Part shown: one piece after another, positions 55,313 to 63,477 of the stretch | How the letters are laid out: each line of letters starts with the position of its first letter | How positions within the stretch are numbered: the first letter of the stretch is position 1 | Source: Geminicoccus harenae | GTDB taxonomy: Bacteria; Pseudomonadota; Alphaproteobacteria; Geminicoccales; Geminicoccaceae | Length of the DNA: 64,000 nucleotides | Direction: 5' to 3' | Assembly: GCF_019800005.1 (NCBI RefSeq) | Contig: NZ_JABGCL010000022.1 | Location: forward strand, 36,059-100,058 | Position numbers and translations under genes: made by a program | Notes under the pieces: generated by a model | Told to the model about the DNA's origin: nothing | Databases searched by the model: none | The model's input: the letters and a program-made list of their open reading frames with translations, nothing else

Positions 55313-55867
55313 CTATCGACCCACTGCCCCCAGCACCCGATAGACGCTGGCCCGGCCGATCTTGAGCCTGCGGGCGATGGCGGAGGCACCGAGCTTCTCC
55401 TCTTCCTTCAGACGCCGGACCTCCGCCACGTCGATGCTGGGCTTCCTGCCCTTGTAGACCCCACGAGCCTTGGCTGCCTTGATCCCCTCCAGCTGCCGTT
55501 CGCGGCGCAGGTTGGTCTCGAACTCGGCAAACACCCCCAGCATGTCCAAGAACGCCTTGCCTGCCGCCGTGCCGGTGTCGATCGGCTGCTCGGTCGCCTT
55601 CAGGCTCACCCCCTTGGCTTTGAGCTCATGCACGATGTCCTGCAGGTCCTTCATCGACCGGGCCAGCCGGTCGATCCGGGTCACCATCAGCACGTCCCCC
55701 GGCTGGAGGAAGTCGAGCAGCACCTGCAGCTCGGTGCGGCCATCCCGCCTGGTGCCGCTGGCCTTCTCCGCACGGATCACGCTGCAGCCCGCCACCTTCA
55801 GCGCGATCTGCTGCAGGGTGAGGTCCTGGTCGAGCGTGCTGACCCGGGCATAGCCATAAGTGGGCAT
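55313..55867 (-). CDS. Serine recombinase, resolvase/invertase family
   Basis: A 184-residue small serine recombinase. Ser10 in YGYARVSTLDQDL is the nucleophile; VMVTRIDRLARSMKDL and GKAFLDMLGVFAEFETNLRR are family core, and the C-terminal HTH reads LGASAIARRLKIGRASVYRV. The length is that of Tn3-type resolvases or plasmid-multimer resolution proteins. No Tn3 transposase lies beside it, so it is a solitary resolvase that may resolve replicon dimers or be left from a transposon. Confidence 0.9.
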   Translation of the reverse strand: MPTYGYARVSTLDQDLTLQQIALKVAGCSVIRAEKASGTRRDGRTELQVLLDFLQPGDVLMVTRIDRLARSMKDLQDIVHELKAKGVSLKATEQPIDTGTAAGKAFLDMLGVFAEFETNLRRERQLEGIKAAKARGVYKGRKPSIDVAEVRRLKEEEKLGASAIARRLKIGRASVYRVLGAVGR

Positions 55868-55944
55868 GAGGGGAGGGGCCTCTTGTCTCGCTGGCTTCTA
55901 GACCCGTTCCGCCTACCGTCTCGGGAGATCGAGAACAACCCATG

Positions 55945-55966
55945 TGAGACAGAGGCAGGTGTCTCA
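55945..55966. repeat. Inverted repeat upstream of the resolvase, possible res subsite
   Basis: TGAGACA-8 bases-TGTCTCA lies 78 bases upstream of the recombinase start, where res sites usually lie. Other subsites are not obvious, so a res assignment is only a suggestion. Confidence 0.3.
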
Positions 55967-56064
55967 GTCGATCGTCTTGCTGGGGTAGACCCTAAATGGA
56001 TGACCCACAGCTCGTGGGCTGAAAAGGGTACGGGGAGAGACGCCGCCTTGAGCGATGTGTCTGA

Positions 56065-56550
56065 CTAGGGCTCAGCGCTCAGGACAGAACCTGGGTCGGG
56101 GAGGGTGGTGAACGGATCAACCACCGAAATCGGCAGCATCGTGAAGTGCCGGACGTTCCGGGTCAGGAGCGTCAGCCCATGGGCCCAGGCGGTACCGGCG
56201 ATCGCGAGGTCGGCAAAGCCGGGCGCGTGGCCCTGGCCACGTGCCAGATCGGAGAGCTGGCCGGTGGCCCTCGCAACCTTGATGTCCAACGACAGCACCC
56301 GATCGCTGTAGAGGTGCAGGACCAGTTCCAGCCACTCGTCGAGCTTCCTGGCCCTGCTGACAGCACCCTGCCGCCGGAGCTTGCTCACCCCGTCCGTGAG
56401 CTCGGCAATGGTCACCGCCGACAAAAAGAGCCGGTCTGCGTGCAGGTCCAGCCAATGGACCAGCGCGGCCAGAGGAGGCTCCTTCTTCGTCGGAGCCACC
56501 GCCGAGATCACGTTGGTGTCGACCAGGTAGCGGGGCGGAGCGACCTCCAT
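56065..56550 (-). CDS. PIN-domain ribonuclease toxin, VapC type
   Basis: A 161-residue PIN-domain protein: RYLVDTNVISAVAPTKKEPP with the first Asp, VTIAELTDGV with the conserved Glu, and GFADLAIAGTAWAHGLTLLT plus RNVRHF with the late acidic/Asn site. The catalytic pattern is complete. It lies four bases after a Phd-like antitoxin gene and forms a second toxin-antitoxin pair in the window, likely RNase-active. Confidence 0.88.
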   Translation of the reverse strand: MEVAPPRYLVDTNVISAVAPTKKEPPLAALVHWLDLHADRLFLSAVTIAELTDGVSKLRRQGAVSRARKLDEWLELVLHLYSDRVLSLDIKVARATGQLSDLARGQGHAPGFADLAIAGTAWAHGLTLLTRNVRHFTMLPISVVDPFTTLPDPGSVLSAEP

Positions 56551-56554
56551 GACG

Positions 56555-56797
56555 TCAGACGTCCACCTCCCGCAGCGGCGACGGGTCCCGCTCGGGCAGG
56601 TCTTCCGGCCCGACCGGGAGGGAAGCCAGCAAGCGTCCGAAGGATGGCACCTGGGACAGGCGCTCCCATTCCGCCCAGGAAATGACCACCGCCGCCTTGC
56701 GGCCGTGGCGGGTGATCACCGACGGCTGGCCGTTGATCGCCTCGTCCACCAGGGCCGAGAGTGTGGCCTTGGCGTCGCGCAGCTGGATCTCGTGCAT
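56555..56797 (-). CDS. Phd/YefM-family antitoxin
   Basis: An 80-residue antitoxin: IQLRDAKATLSALVDEAING and QPSVITRHGRKAAVVISWAEWE are Phd/YefM signatures. The C-terminal 25 residues are acidic and flexible, as in toxin-binding tails. AAGGAGGAA decides this ATG over an upstream Met. It precedes the PIN toxin gene, a common mixed pairing. Confidence 0.88.
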   Translation of the reverse strand: MHEIQLRDAKATLSALVDEAINGQPSVITRHGRKAAVVISWAEWERLSQVPSFGRLLASLPVGPEDLPERDPSPLREVDV

Positions 56798-56813
56798 GGC
56801 TTCCTCCTTATTA

Positions 56814-56828
56814 TGACTATTGTAGTCA
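56814..56828. promoter_or_regulatory. Inverted repeat upstream of the Phd-like antitoxin
   Basis: TGACTA-TTG-TAGTCA is a perfect 6-bp inverted repeat 17 bases before the antitoxin start, with an adjoining ACTATTG repeat. It is the probable operator for toxin-antitoxin autoregulation. Confidence 0.6.
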
Positions 56829-57019
56829 CTATTGAGCAAGACTCAAGCCGGCATCTCCAGATCCAGTGTCCGCCAGCTGCCTTGAGCGGTGCGCCGGCAG
56901 ACTCATGCAGCGACGGACTCTCAGGAAGCGACTGTTGATCCCGGCGAGCGCAAACGCCTGCAGCCGACAGCAGCCAGACTTGGTCTAGGTGGGCATGACC
57001 AACTCCATCACTTTGTTTT

Positions 57020-57539
57020 GTGACGAGCACGACCTGGGGCGATGCGGTGTTGCGGCGGATCCTGATGGAGAAGGCGGACGTGCTGGTTGGTGGGCCCGAT
57101 AGCGTTCTGGTGGTCGACGACACGGCCCTGCCCAAGCAAGGCAGGCACTCGGTGGGCGTGGCACGGCAGTACTGCGGCTGCCTTGGCAAACGGGCCAACT
57201 GCCAGGTGCTGGTGTCCCTTACACTGGCCAAGGACGAGGTCCCGGTGCCGCTGGGTCTGCGCCTCGTCGTGCCAGAAGCCTGAGCGGTCGATGCGGCACG
57301 CTGCGCCGAGGCCGGCATTCCAGCAGAGCATCAGCAAGCCCTGGCCAAGACCGACATCGCGCTGATGGAGATCGAACGGGCCATCGACGCCATGGACCGG
57401 CTGGCGGCGTGGGGTGTGCCCATGGCTGCCGATGGCCTGCCGACTGAGCTCGCGCTGTGTCGCACCGGTATCGAGCTGTTCCCATGCAGCCGCGAGGACC
57501 TGGCCGTTGCCATCTGGCCGCGCGTGGCTGGCATGTAAC
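57020..57539 (+). pseudogene. IS701-family transposase relic
   Basis: The frame begins mid-protein: WGDAVLRRILMEKADVLVGG, VLVVDDTALPKQGRHSVGVA, YCGCLGKRANCQVLVSLTLA and KDEVPVPLGLRLVVPEA match the catalytic core of IS701-type DDE transposases. A TGA at 57281 then stands where these proteins carry a Trp (PEsW), and the same frame continues AVDAARCAEAGIPAEHQQAL before an unrelated tail and TAA. The 5' third and 3' half are missing. A dead remnant. Confidence 0.8.
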
Positions 57540-57911
57540 TCGCTGAGGCCAATCCCTAAGCTGCACTTTCGTGCCCTGAGAACAGGCTCCTGAGCCATGC
57601 CAATGCCTTTCCCGCCGCAAGGACGGGTGCCGGTTGAGAGGCAAGTCACGTCAGCGGAAGGGGCTTCCTGTCCAGCCTCTCACTTTGGGGATGGCGGGTT
57701 GACGCGCGTGCATGGCGGCGGCCTCGGAAGCTGGAAAAGCTATCTCTTGACGATTTTTTCAGTCAGTTGAGGCGATATATCAAACAAACTTCTGATTTTC
57801 CATCCAACTATACATAATATTGCACACTCTTATTTGGCTCATTGCCTCTTCATTTGTGGGGCGTGCGCTTATAGACTGACGCCGATCTCTGACGATTACC
57901 AAGGAGCGTCA
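57540..57911. other. A+T-rich upstream region of the phage-satellite-like module
   Basis: No gene. From about 57740 to 57850 the sequence is much richer in A+T than the rest of the window (runs such as CGATTTTTTCAG and TATACATAATATTGCAC), consistent with a promoter region of foreign origin ahead of the AlpA-like gene. No clear attachment site was found. Confidence 0.5.
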
Positions 57912-58151
57912 ATGTTCCCCTCATCTGTCTCTTCTGAGCATGCCGCCGTGCTGGCCACCGAACAGGCCGGTATGACCGTCCTGACGGAGCGCGAGGCGGC
58001 GGATCGGCTGAGGCTTTCGATCGTGACGATGCGGCGGATGCGCTGGGCTGGCAGCGGACCGCGTTTCGTCAGGCTGTCGGAAAAGCGGATCGGCTATCGC
58101 GAGGCCGACCTCAATCACTGGCTGGAGGCACGGACGAGCAAGGCCAGTTGA
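57912..58151 (+). CDS. AlpA/excisionase-like DNA-binding protein
   Basis: A 79-residue helix-turn-helix protein: LTEREAADRLRLSIVTMRRM, then RWAGSGPRFVRLSEKRIGYR and EADLNHWLEART, the standard AlpA/excisionase layout. AAGGAG lies five bases before the ATG. Such proteins act in excision or early control of prophages, satellites and integrative elements. It begins a tight three-gene set with primase and DUF927 genes, but no integrase is adjacent. Confidence 0.85.
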   Translation: MFPSSVSSEHAAVLATEQAGMTVLTEREAADRLRLSIVTMRRMRWAGSGPRFVRLSEKRIGYREADLNHWLEARTSKAS

Positions 58152-58168
58152 GGCTTGGAGGAAAATAC

Positions 58169-59119
58169 ATGAACCCAAAAAAGGGGACGGGTCACCTGAG
58201 CAACCCGCCCGCAACAATCAAAGTGCAGACACTAAATATCACGGCCGCTGACTTTGCGCACGCGCTAGGTGGCCACAGGATTGCCAAGGGTTGGTGCTGC
58301 CACTGTCCGGCACACCCAGACCGCACGCCTTCCCTGACGGTGACGGATGGCGACTACGGCCGGCCCATCTTCCATTGCTGGGCTGGCTGTACCTTTGCGG
58401 AAGTCCGGGACGCCCTGGCTGCCAAAGGACTATGGCCGGACCAACCGTCTACGCTGGCGCGGGAGGAGATCGAGCGGCGACGGCGCGAACGGGAGGCTCG
58501 CGAGGAAGCCGAGAACAAGGCGCGGGAGGCCGAGGCACTGGCGGTCTGGCGCAATGCCCGGCCGATCGAGGCTGGTGACCTGGCGAGCTGCTACCTGCAG
58601 GACCGTGGCTACTTGCCGCCCTGGCCGCCTTGCCTGCGCCAAGGATCGCACCGTTCGTCCAGCGGTCGGGAATGGCCGGCATTGGTGGCCGGTGCCTGCC
58701 GCTATCCTGGCCGGACCGTGGTGGCCGTTCAGGTGACGCCGCTGGTCGAGCCTGGACGCAAGGCCTGGTCGAAGCCGTCACGGATCACGATCGGCCGGCT
58801 GCCAGGCGCAGCGGTGCGCGTCTCGCCCTGGCAGGAAGACCAGCGCATCGTGCTCACCGAAGGTGTCGAGGATGCGCTCGCGGTAGCGGCAGCTTGTTCG
58901 GACGTGGCCGCCTGGGCGGTGCTGGGCACCGCCAACGCCGCGACGGTGCAGCTGCCGCCTCGCGTATCCGTGGTGCTCTGCCTGGACGGGGACAACGCCG
59001 GACGTAGGGCAACGGCGGAGGCTGCCAAGACGCTGCGAAGTCGTGGCCATGCGGTGCTGGCGGCAATGCTGCCGGACGATCTCGACCCTGCCGCCATGCT
59101 GACGGAGGTGCAGGCATGA
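58169..59119 (+). CDS. Phage-type primase with CHC2 zinc finger and Toprim domain
   Basis: A 316-residue protein. Residues 41-74 form a zinc ribbon (GWCCHCPAHPDRTPSLTV and IFHCWAGC); residues 225-300 form a Toprim domain (RIVLTEGVEDALAVAAAC and VVLCLDGDNAGRRATAEAAK, with the DxD-type acids). This is the CHC2-Toprim layout of mobile-element primases, lacking a helicase domain. GGAGG precedes the ATG, and the stop overlaps the DUF927 gene (ATGA), implying a joint role in element replication. Confidence 0.87.
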   Translation: MNPKKGTGHLSNPPATIKVQTLNITAADFAHALGGHRIAKGWCCHCPAHPDRTPSLTVTDGDYGRPIFHCWAGCTFAEVRDALAAKGLWPDQPSTLAREEIERRRREREAREEAENKAREAEALAVWRNARPIEAGDLASCYLQDRGYLPPWPPCLRQGSHRSSSGREWPALVAGACRYPGRTVVAVQVTPLVEPGRKAWSKPSRITIGRLPGAAVRVSPWQEDQRIVLTEGVEDALAVAAACSDVAAWAVLGTANAATVQLPPRVSVVLCLDGDNAGRRATAEAAKTLRSRGHAVLAAMLPDDLDPAAMLTEVQA

Positions 59120-60882
59120 GCGCCGAAGCGCTACGACTGGCGGTGGACAATGCCCGACCGGTCGGGCTTGCCGAGGAAGTCAACGGCGGTTTCAAGATCA
59201 TTCACCGCGGCAAGCATGCGGGTATCTACCAAGAGGTAGAGAGACGCGGGGACGACGGAAGGGTGAGCAAGGTGTGGGCGCGCATCGGCTCACACCTGGA
59301 AGTCCTGGCGGAGACCCGCAACAGCGCAGGAGAAGCATGGGGGCGCTGGCTCGCGATCCGCGATCGGGACGGCACTACGCACCTTTGGGCGATGCCCATG
59401 GAGATGCTGGGCGGTGACACCACCGAGCTGCGGCGGGAATTGTTGCGGCGTGGGTTTGTGCCGGAGCCGGGCCGGAAGGCCCGTGAGGCGCTGGAAGCCT
59501 ACATCATGTCCTGGCCGTGCTCACGCCGGATGCGCTGCGTCGAGCGTCTAGGTTGGCACGGTCCGATCTTCGTCCTGCCGGATGCCACCTTTGGCCCGGC
59601 TGCAGATGAGACAGTTGCCCAATTGCCGGGCGGACCGCCTCCCTTCGCAGTGAAAGGCTCGCTGGACGGGTGGAAGCAGGAAATCGCCCAGCTCGCGCGT
59701 GGCAACGACCGGCTGGTCTTCGGCATCTCCGCGGCGCTTGCCGGGCCGCTCCTACACCTGGCTGGTGAAGACTCGGGCGGGTTCAACCTCAAGGGCGGAT
59801 CATCCACCGGCAAGACTACGGTGTTGAGGTGTGCGGCGACCGTCTGGGGCTTTCCGGTGCATAGCTGGCGGGTGACCGGGAACGGCATCGAAGCTGTCGC
59901 GGCCGCCGCCAATGACACGGCATTGATCATGGACGAGCTGGGGCAGGTGGACGGCCGCGATGCGGATGCGATCGGCTACCTGTTGGGCAACGGCACCGGC
60001 AAGACCCGCGCCCGGCGAGATGGCACGGCCCGCCCGACGGCATCCTGGCGCCTGATCTTCCTGTCCAGCGGCGAGATCGGGCTGGCGGATAAGATCGGCG
60101 AGACTGGCCGCCGAGCACGGGCCGGGCAGCTCGTACGGATGGTGGACATTCCCGCCGATGCGGGTGCTGGAATGGGGGCATTCCAGGATCTGCACGGGCA
60201 CGAGACGCCTGCGGCCTTCGCCGATGCGCTGCGGCTCGCTGCAGAGGAACATACCGGGCATGCGGGCCGCGCCTTCATAGCGGAGCTCACTAAGAAGGAC
60301 CCTGCCACCCTGGCGGAGACTATCCGCGAGGCAGATGCGATCTGGAACGCAAAGCATGTGCCCAATGGATGCGACGGTCAGGTGCGCCGGGTCGCGGGAA
60401 GGTTCGCTCTGGTAGCGACGGCCGGAGAGCTGGCAGCTGAACTCGGCATCCTGCCTTGGCCCAAGGGGCACGCGGCAAAGGCGGCGGCGCGGTGCTTCCA
60501 GGACTGGCTCGTCGATCGTGGCGGCACGGATCCATACGAGATCAAGGCAGGGCTGGCTCAGGTGCGCGCCTTTCTCGAAGCCCATGGCACCAGCCGGTTT
60601 GAGCCGGCATGGGAGACGCCAAACGAGCGCCCCATCATCAATCGGGTGGGATTCCGCAAGCTGGAGGACGGGACGTGGACCTACCTTGTCCTGCCGGAGG
60701 CGTGGCGCTCGGAAGTCTGTAAGGGCTTCGATCCTGCCATGATCGCCCGCGCGATGCGCGAGCGTAAGTGGCTGCGGCCTGGCGATGGCAAGAACCTGTC
60801 CGTGCAGGCTCGCGTGCCCGGTGTCGGCAAGATCCGGGTCCTGCAGATCGAGGCGACTTTCCTGGAGGGAGACACGACATGA
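59116..60882 (+). CDS. DUF927-domain ATPase/helicase of a mobile element
   Basis: A 588-residue protein with a DUF927 domain: Walker A GGSSTGKTTVLRCAATVWG near residue 225-240, Walker B TALIMDELGQVDGRDADAIG near 270, and ARRDGTARPTASWRLIFLSS. DUF927 proteins are helicase-like replication proteins of integrative plasmids and phage satellites. The N-terminal 150 residues (KIIHRGKHAGIYQEVERRGD) are typical. It overlaps the primase and a short truncated frame. Confidence 0.88.
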   Translation: MSAEALRLAVDNARPVGLAEEVNGGFKIIHRGKHAGIYQEVERRGDDGRVSKVWARIGSHLEVLAETRNSAGEAWGRWLAIRDRDGTTHLWAMPMEMLGGDTTELRRELLRRGFVPEPGRKAREALEAYIMSWPCSRRMRCVERLGWHGPIFVLPDATFGPAADETVAQLPGGPPPFAVKGSLDGWKQEIAQLARGNDRLVFGISAALAGPLLHLAGEDSGGFNLKGGSSTGKTTVLRCAATVWGFPVHSWRVTGNGIEAVAAAANDTALIMDELGQVDGRDADAIGYLLGNGTGKTRARRDGTARPTASWRLIFLSSGEIGLADKIGETGRRARAGQLVRMVDIPADAGAGMGAFQDLHGHETPAAFADALRLAAEEHTGHAGRAFIAELTKKDPATLAETIREADAIWNAKHVPNGCDGQVRRVAGRFALVATAGELAAELGILPWPKGHAAKAAARCFQDWLVDRGGTDPYEIKAGLAQVRAFLEAHGTSRFEPAWETPNERPIINRVGFRKLEDGTWTYLVLPEAWRSEVCKGFDPAMIARAMRERKWLRPGDGKNLSVQARVPGVGKIRVLQIEATFLEGDTT

Positions 60883-60920
60883 GCGCCGCTGCCGTGCTCG
60901 ATCAGTTGATCTTGGGCTGA
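60879..60920 (+). pseudogene. Truncated start of a third module gene
   Basis: An ATG overlaps the DUF927 stop (ATGA) and opens the frame MSAAAVLDQLILG before a TGA. The overlap and the MSAA..LDQL beginning resemble the start of a small TubC-docking-like protein that often follows such modules, cut short after 13 codons. This is a tentative reading. Confidence 0.3.
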
Positions 60921-60924
60921 TACG

Positions 60925-61080
60925 GTCGGGACAGCCGGTACACGCCTGAAAGATCAACGGGTTACGGTGTCCCGACTGAACAGAAACGTGATTGGTACAG
61001 TCGGGACAGGCTGGGTGGCAGCGACCCAGATGATGGGGCCGTACCGACCGTCCCGATCGGCATTTCTGGCGGTCGGGACA
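60925..61080. repeat. Cluster of GTCGGGACA short repeats
   Basis: GTCGGGACA occurs in direct orientation at 60925-60933, 61000-61008 and 61072-61080, and inverted at 60968-60976, with a partial inverted copy near 61050. Spacing of the direct copies is 75 and 72 bases. GGTAC or GTACC lies beside several copies. This could be a protein-binding array or origin of the mobile module. Confidence 0.5.
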
Positions 61081-61721
61081 CGTCCCACCAGGGGAAAGCT
61101 CAGCAACGGCGCGGGATTGTCATGCCTGTTCCGACCGTACCGACCATACCGACCACAACTCAGCATGTTGGCGCATGCGCGGCCAATGCTGCCCCGACTT
61201 TCGAAGCCGACTTGTGGCTGGTGGGCGGAGTTCACACCAATTGGACGAATGATCGGCACGCGCAGCCAGCTGTCCGATCGAGCGCCAATGAATGCGCTGC
61301 ACACGCCAACACTGGGGATCAAGTGGTCGACCAGGAGGCCATGTTGGCGCTGGCGCGGGTCCGGCCATGGGCGCCGGAGGCGTCAGCGGGGCGAGACCTG
61401 ATACATCCGACTTGCGACAAGCTTGTCCGGTTGCAGGGTGGCAGCAGAGGCACCACCGGATTGGCCGGCGGTGCGATGAGCAGGTCGTGGCTAGCGAGCC
61501 TGTGCTTGGTGTGCTTGCCAGGCACGGCGGCGCATGGGGGAGGGGAGGGTAAATCTCTAGAACTTTTGTGGGCAAGACCGCAGGCCCACCCAAATGCGCA
61601 TGATTGCGAAATTACGTAACGGGGTTAAGGAAGTTTCCTACGCTTGAAAGGTACAACTCTCGGTATCATCAGATGGATGAAGCTTCTTCAAGCATGGAGG
61701 CCACCATATCTGCAGGAACAT
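61081..61721. other. Decayed, non-coding tail of the mobile module
   Basis: No supported gene. Frames of up to 165 codons exist but lack conserved motifs and have codon use unlike neighbours; a CCGACC triplicate lies near 61130-61155. The region is probably residual element DNA. Confidence 0.45.
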
Positions 61722-62114
61722 CTATCTCATATTGGCCGTCAGGAAGGCGGCATAGGCATGCTCGTCCATCTGCCCCGCGGCCAGCGCCAGCACCGCCTGC
61801 GTCGCCTCAGCCTCATCGGCGATGAAGGTCCAGCCGTTCAGCTCCAGGAACAGCACGCCGATCAGGAAGCCCGTCCGCTTGTTGCCATCCACGAACGGAT
61901 GGTTGCGCACGATGCCGGCCGTGTAGAGGGCGGCCAGCATGGCCGGCTCGACCGCATCGCCATAGGCCAGATGCTGGCGCGGGCGTGCCAGGGCCGAGCG
62001 GAGCAGGTCCAAGGAGCGCACGCCGGGCGGGCCGCCGTCCAGGGCCAGCAGCCGATCGTGCAGTGCCAGGGTTTCGGCCTCCTCGATCCAGACCGGCTCA
62101 CTTGGCCAGGGCAT
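61722..62114 (-). CDS. Doc-type (Fic fold) toxin
   Basis: A 130-residue Fic/Doc toxin: WIEEAETLALHDRLLALDGG and the active-site motif NHPFVDGNKRTGFL, in which the His and the GNKR anion loop are intact. Doc-like toxins phosphorylate EF-Tu and stop translation. The ATG lies 17 bases inside the antitoxin gene end. A complete toxin paired with an AbrB antitoxin rather than with Phd. Confidence 0.88.
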   Translation of the reverse strand: MPWPSEPVWIEEAETLALHDRLLALDGGPPGVRSLDLLRSALARPRQHLAYGDAVEPAMLAALYTAGIVRNHPFVDGNKRTGFLIGVLFLELNGWTFIADEAEATQAVLALAAGQMDEHAYAAFLTANMR

Positions 62115-62334
62115 GCAGCGTATTGCGATAGCGGTCGATGATATCTTCGGCCTTGGCCATCTTCTCGGCGAAGCCCGGATCATGTGGCGCCAGCCGGTAG
62201 CCGCCATCCGGCGCCTCGGTCAGGTACAGCGCCGCACCTTCCTGGGTATGCAGGCGGGCAACTGCTTCCTTGGGCAGCACCACGCCCAGGGAGTTGCCGA
62301 ACCTGCGCACCTTGAGCTCGATCATGCGTTCCAT
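62098..62334 (-). CDS. AbrB/MazE-type antitoxin
   Basis: A 78-residue swapped-hairpin AbrB domain: LKVRRFGNSLGVVLPKEAVA and LYLTEAPDGGYRLAPHD, with a C-terminal helix that would bind the toxin. MERMIEL or MIELKV can be the start. It precedes and overlaps the Doc gene and has an inverted repeat immediately upstream. Confidence 0.87.
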   Translation of the reverse strand: MERMIELKVRRFGNSLGVVLPKEAVARLHTQEGAALYLTEAPDGGYRLAPHDPGFAEKMAKAEDIIDRYRNTLHALAK

Positions 62335-62336
62335 CC

Positions 62337-62356
62337 GTTATTACGTGTGTAGTAAC
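62337..62356. promoter_or_regulatory. Operator-like inverted repeat of the AbrB/Doc pair
   Basis: GTTATTAC-GTGT-GTAGTAAC is a near-perfect inverted repeat (one mismatch per arm) just upstream of the antitoxin start. AbrB-type antitoxins bind such sites to repress the operon. Confidence 0.6.
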
Positions 62357-62545
62357 ATGCTCTGCGCCGTGGAGGAAAGCCGCTCTTTGGGCAACCGCAG
62401 CTCGAGACGCGCGTGCCAGGACGGTCTTGGCTTCGGTCATGCGCTTTGGCTCCTGGCACGGCCGTTCGTCTTCCGGCGCCGGTCGGATGGCCGAGGCGGC
62501 CGCAGGCTGCCGCATCCGGTCTGTGGCGGGTCACGCCAGCCGATC

Positions 62546-62779
62546 ATGACCGCTTACCGCCAGCGTGCCCTGGCCTGTGCGGCGGCCCTGGCCGAGGGTG
62601 CCAGGCGGCCACGGGAGCTGAAACCGGCCGTCCCGGACGCGCTCTCGATCCTGCGCCGCAACGTCTACGGCTGGTTCGTCCGGGTCGAGCGCGGGGTGTA
62701 TGCGCTGACCGAGACGGGAAGGGCGGCGCTCCTGCACTGGTCCGCGGCCGCTGAGGTCAGACAGAGGGCAAAGGCCTAG
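62546..62779 (+). pseudogene. DUF2161-family gene, 3' fragment
   Basis: About 77 codons that match the C-terminal end of DUF2161 proteins: MTAYRQRALACAAALAEGA, DALSILRRNVYGWFVRVERG and VYALTETGRAALLHW. The preceding ~45 bases in the same frame (CGGSRQPI) continue the family, but the rest of the gene is missing and out of frame. A remnant. Confidence 0.6.
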
Positions 62780-63230
62780 AAGCCATCCATCACTTCCTGC
62801 CGGACCTCCTGATAGGTCGGAAGCTGGTCCTTGATCCAGACCGTCACATGACGTTCCGCCTCATAGATGTCGAAGTGATATAAGCGGCGACCGGGCTCGG
62901 GCTGGTCGATCATGTAGCTGTAGGAGCCCACCGACGCGATCTGCTCCGGGCAATCGGAGCCGGGCGGCCCGATCAGGAACATGTAGCTCTTGGCGTAAGG
63001 ACCCACCAACGGGCTCAGCTTGAAGCCGGTGACCTGCTGGTCGCCCTGCATGAACATCTCGAGCGCCTCCAGTGCCTGCGGGTGCGGATCGAGAAGGGCG
63101 CCCAGGCCTCGAAAACAGGGCAGGCTGCCTCAACTGAGGCGGTCGCCGGGGGATCGGCTACTGCCGAGCAACCCGGCAACATCACCAAGATCGCCCATCG
63201 TAGCCACCAATTCTTCATGGGCGTCACCAT
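62776..63230 (-). pseudogene. Probable frameshifted lipoprotein gene
   Basis: The 5' part encodes a lipoprotein signal, MKNWWLRWAILVMLPGCSAV, with the lipobox LPGC, and runs to about VFEAWAPFS. The 3' part in another frame encodes DPHPQALEALEMFMQGDQQV, YSYMIDQPEPGRRLYHFDIY and RHVTVWIKDQLPTYQEVRQE. Joining them needs a single frameshift near 63090-63110; a TGA blocks the second frame further upstream. The product would be about 145 residues of unknown function; if the frames are independent, the second is a 93-residue ORF. Confidence 0.45.
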
Positions 63231-63248
63231 GCAAGGCGGCCGTGCCGG

Positions 63249-63477
63249 CTACCAGTCGGTCTCGAAGCTGGGGTCATCAATCTCGATGGTGATGGTGTCG
63301 CCGCGGCGGGTGGTGCCGTAGGCTTCTCCCCCATCCAGATCAGCGCCGAACACGGACATCTCGCCACCATTCGGTCATTGCGGCCGGCTGCACCGGCATA
63401 GATGAAGCGGAAGGGAACCTCCCTTTCGCCGACTTTCTCTGCGGCCCGTGCCGGCTCCGACCAGGAAGCGGCGCCGC
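63249..63477 (-). pseudogene. Remnant of an unrecognised coding sequence
   Basis: Two coherent-looking pieces occur in different frames: KVGEREVPFRFIYAGAAGRN in one, then PNGGEMSVFGADLDGGEAYG and ITIEIDDPSFETDW ending in TAG at 63249. A frameshift near 63365 would join them. No family recognised. Confidence 0.35.

Noticed and set aside
55006..55389. A 127-codon minus-strand frame after the resolvase
   Set aside because: Overlaps the resolvase end in another frame and shows no recognisable protein features.
57219..57649. Minus-strand frames over the IS701 relic
   Set aside because: They are antisense to clear transposase homology.
60925..61155. CRISPR-like array
   Set aside because: Repeats are only 9 bases, include an inverted copy and lack regular spacer units or cas genes.
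60954..61619. Several 60-165 codon frames on both strands
   Set aside because: They overlap each other, lack conserved motifs and do not share codon use with the confident genes.
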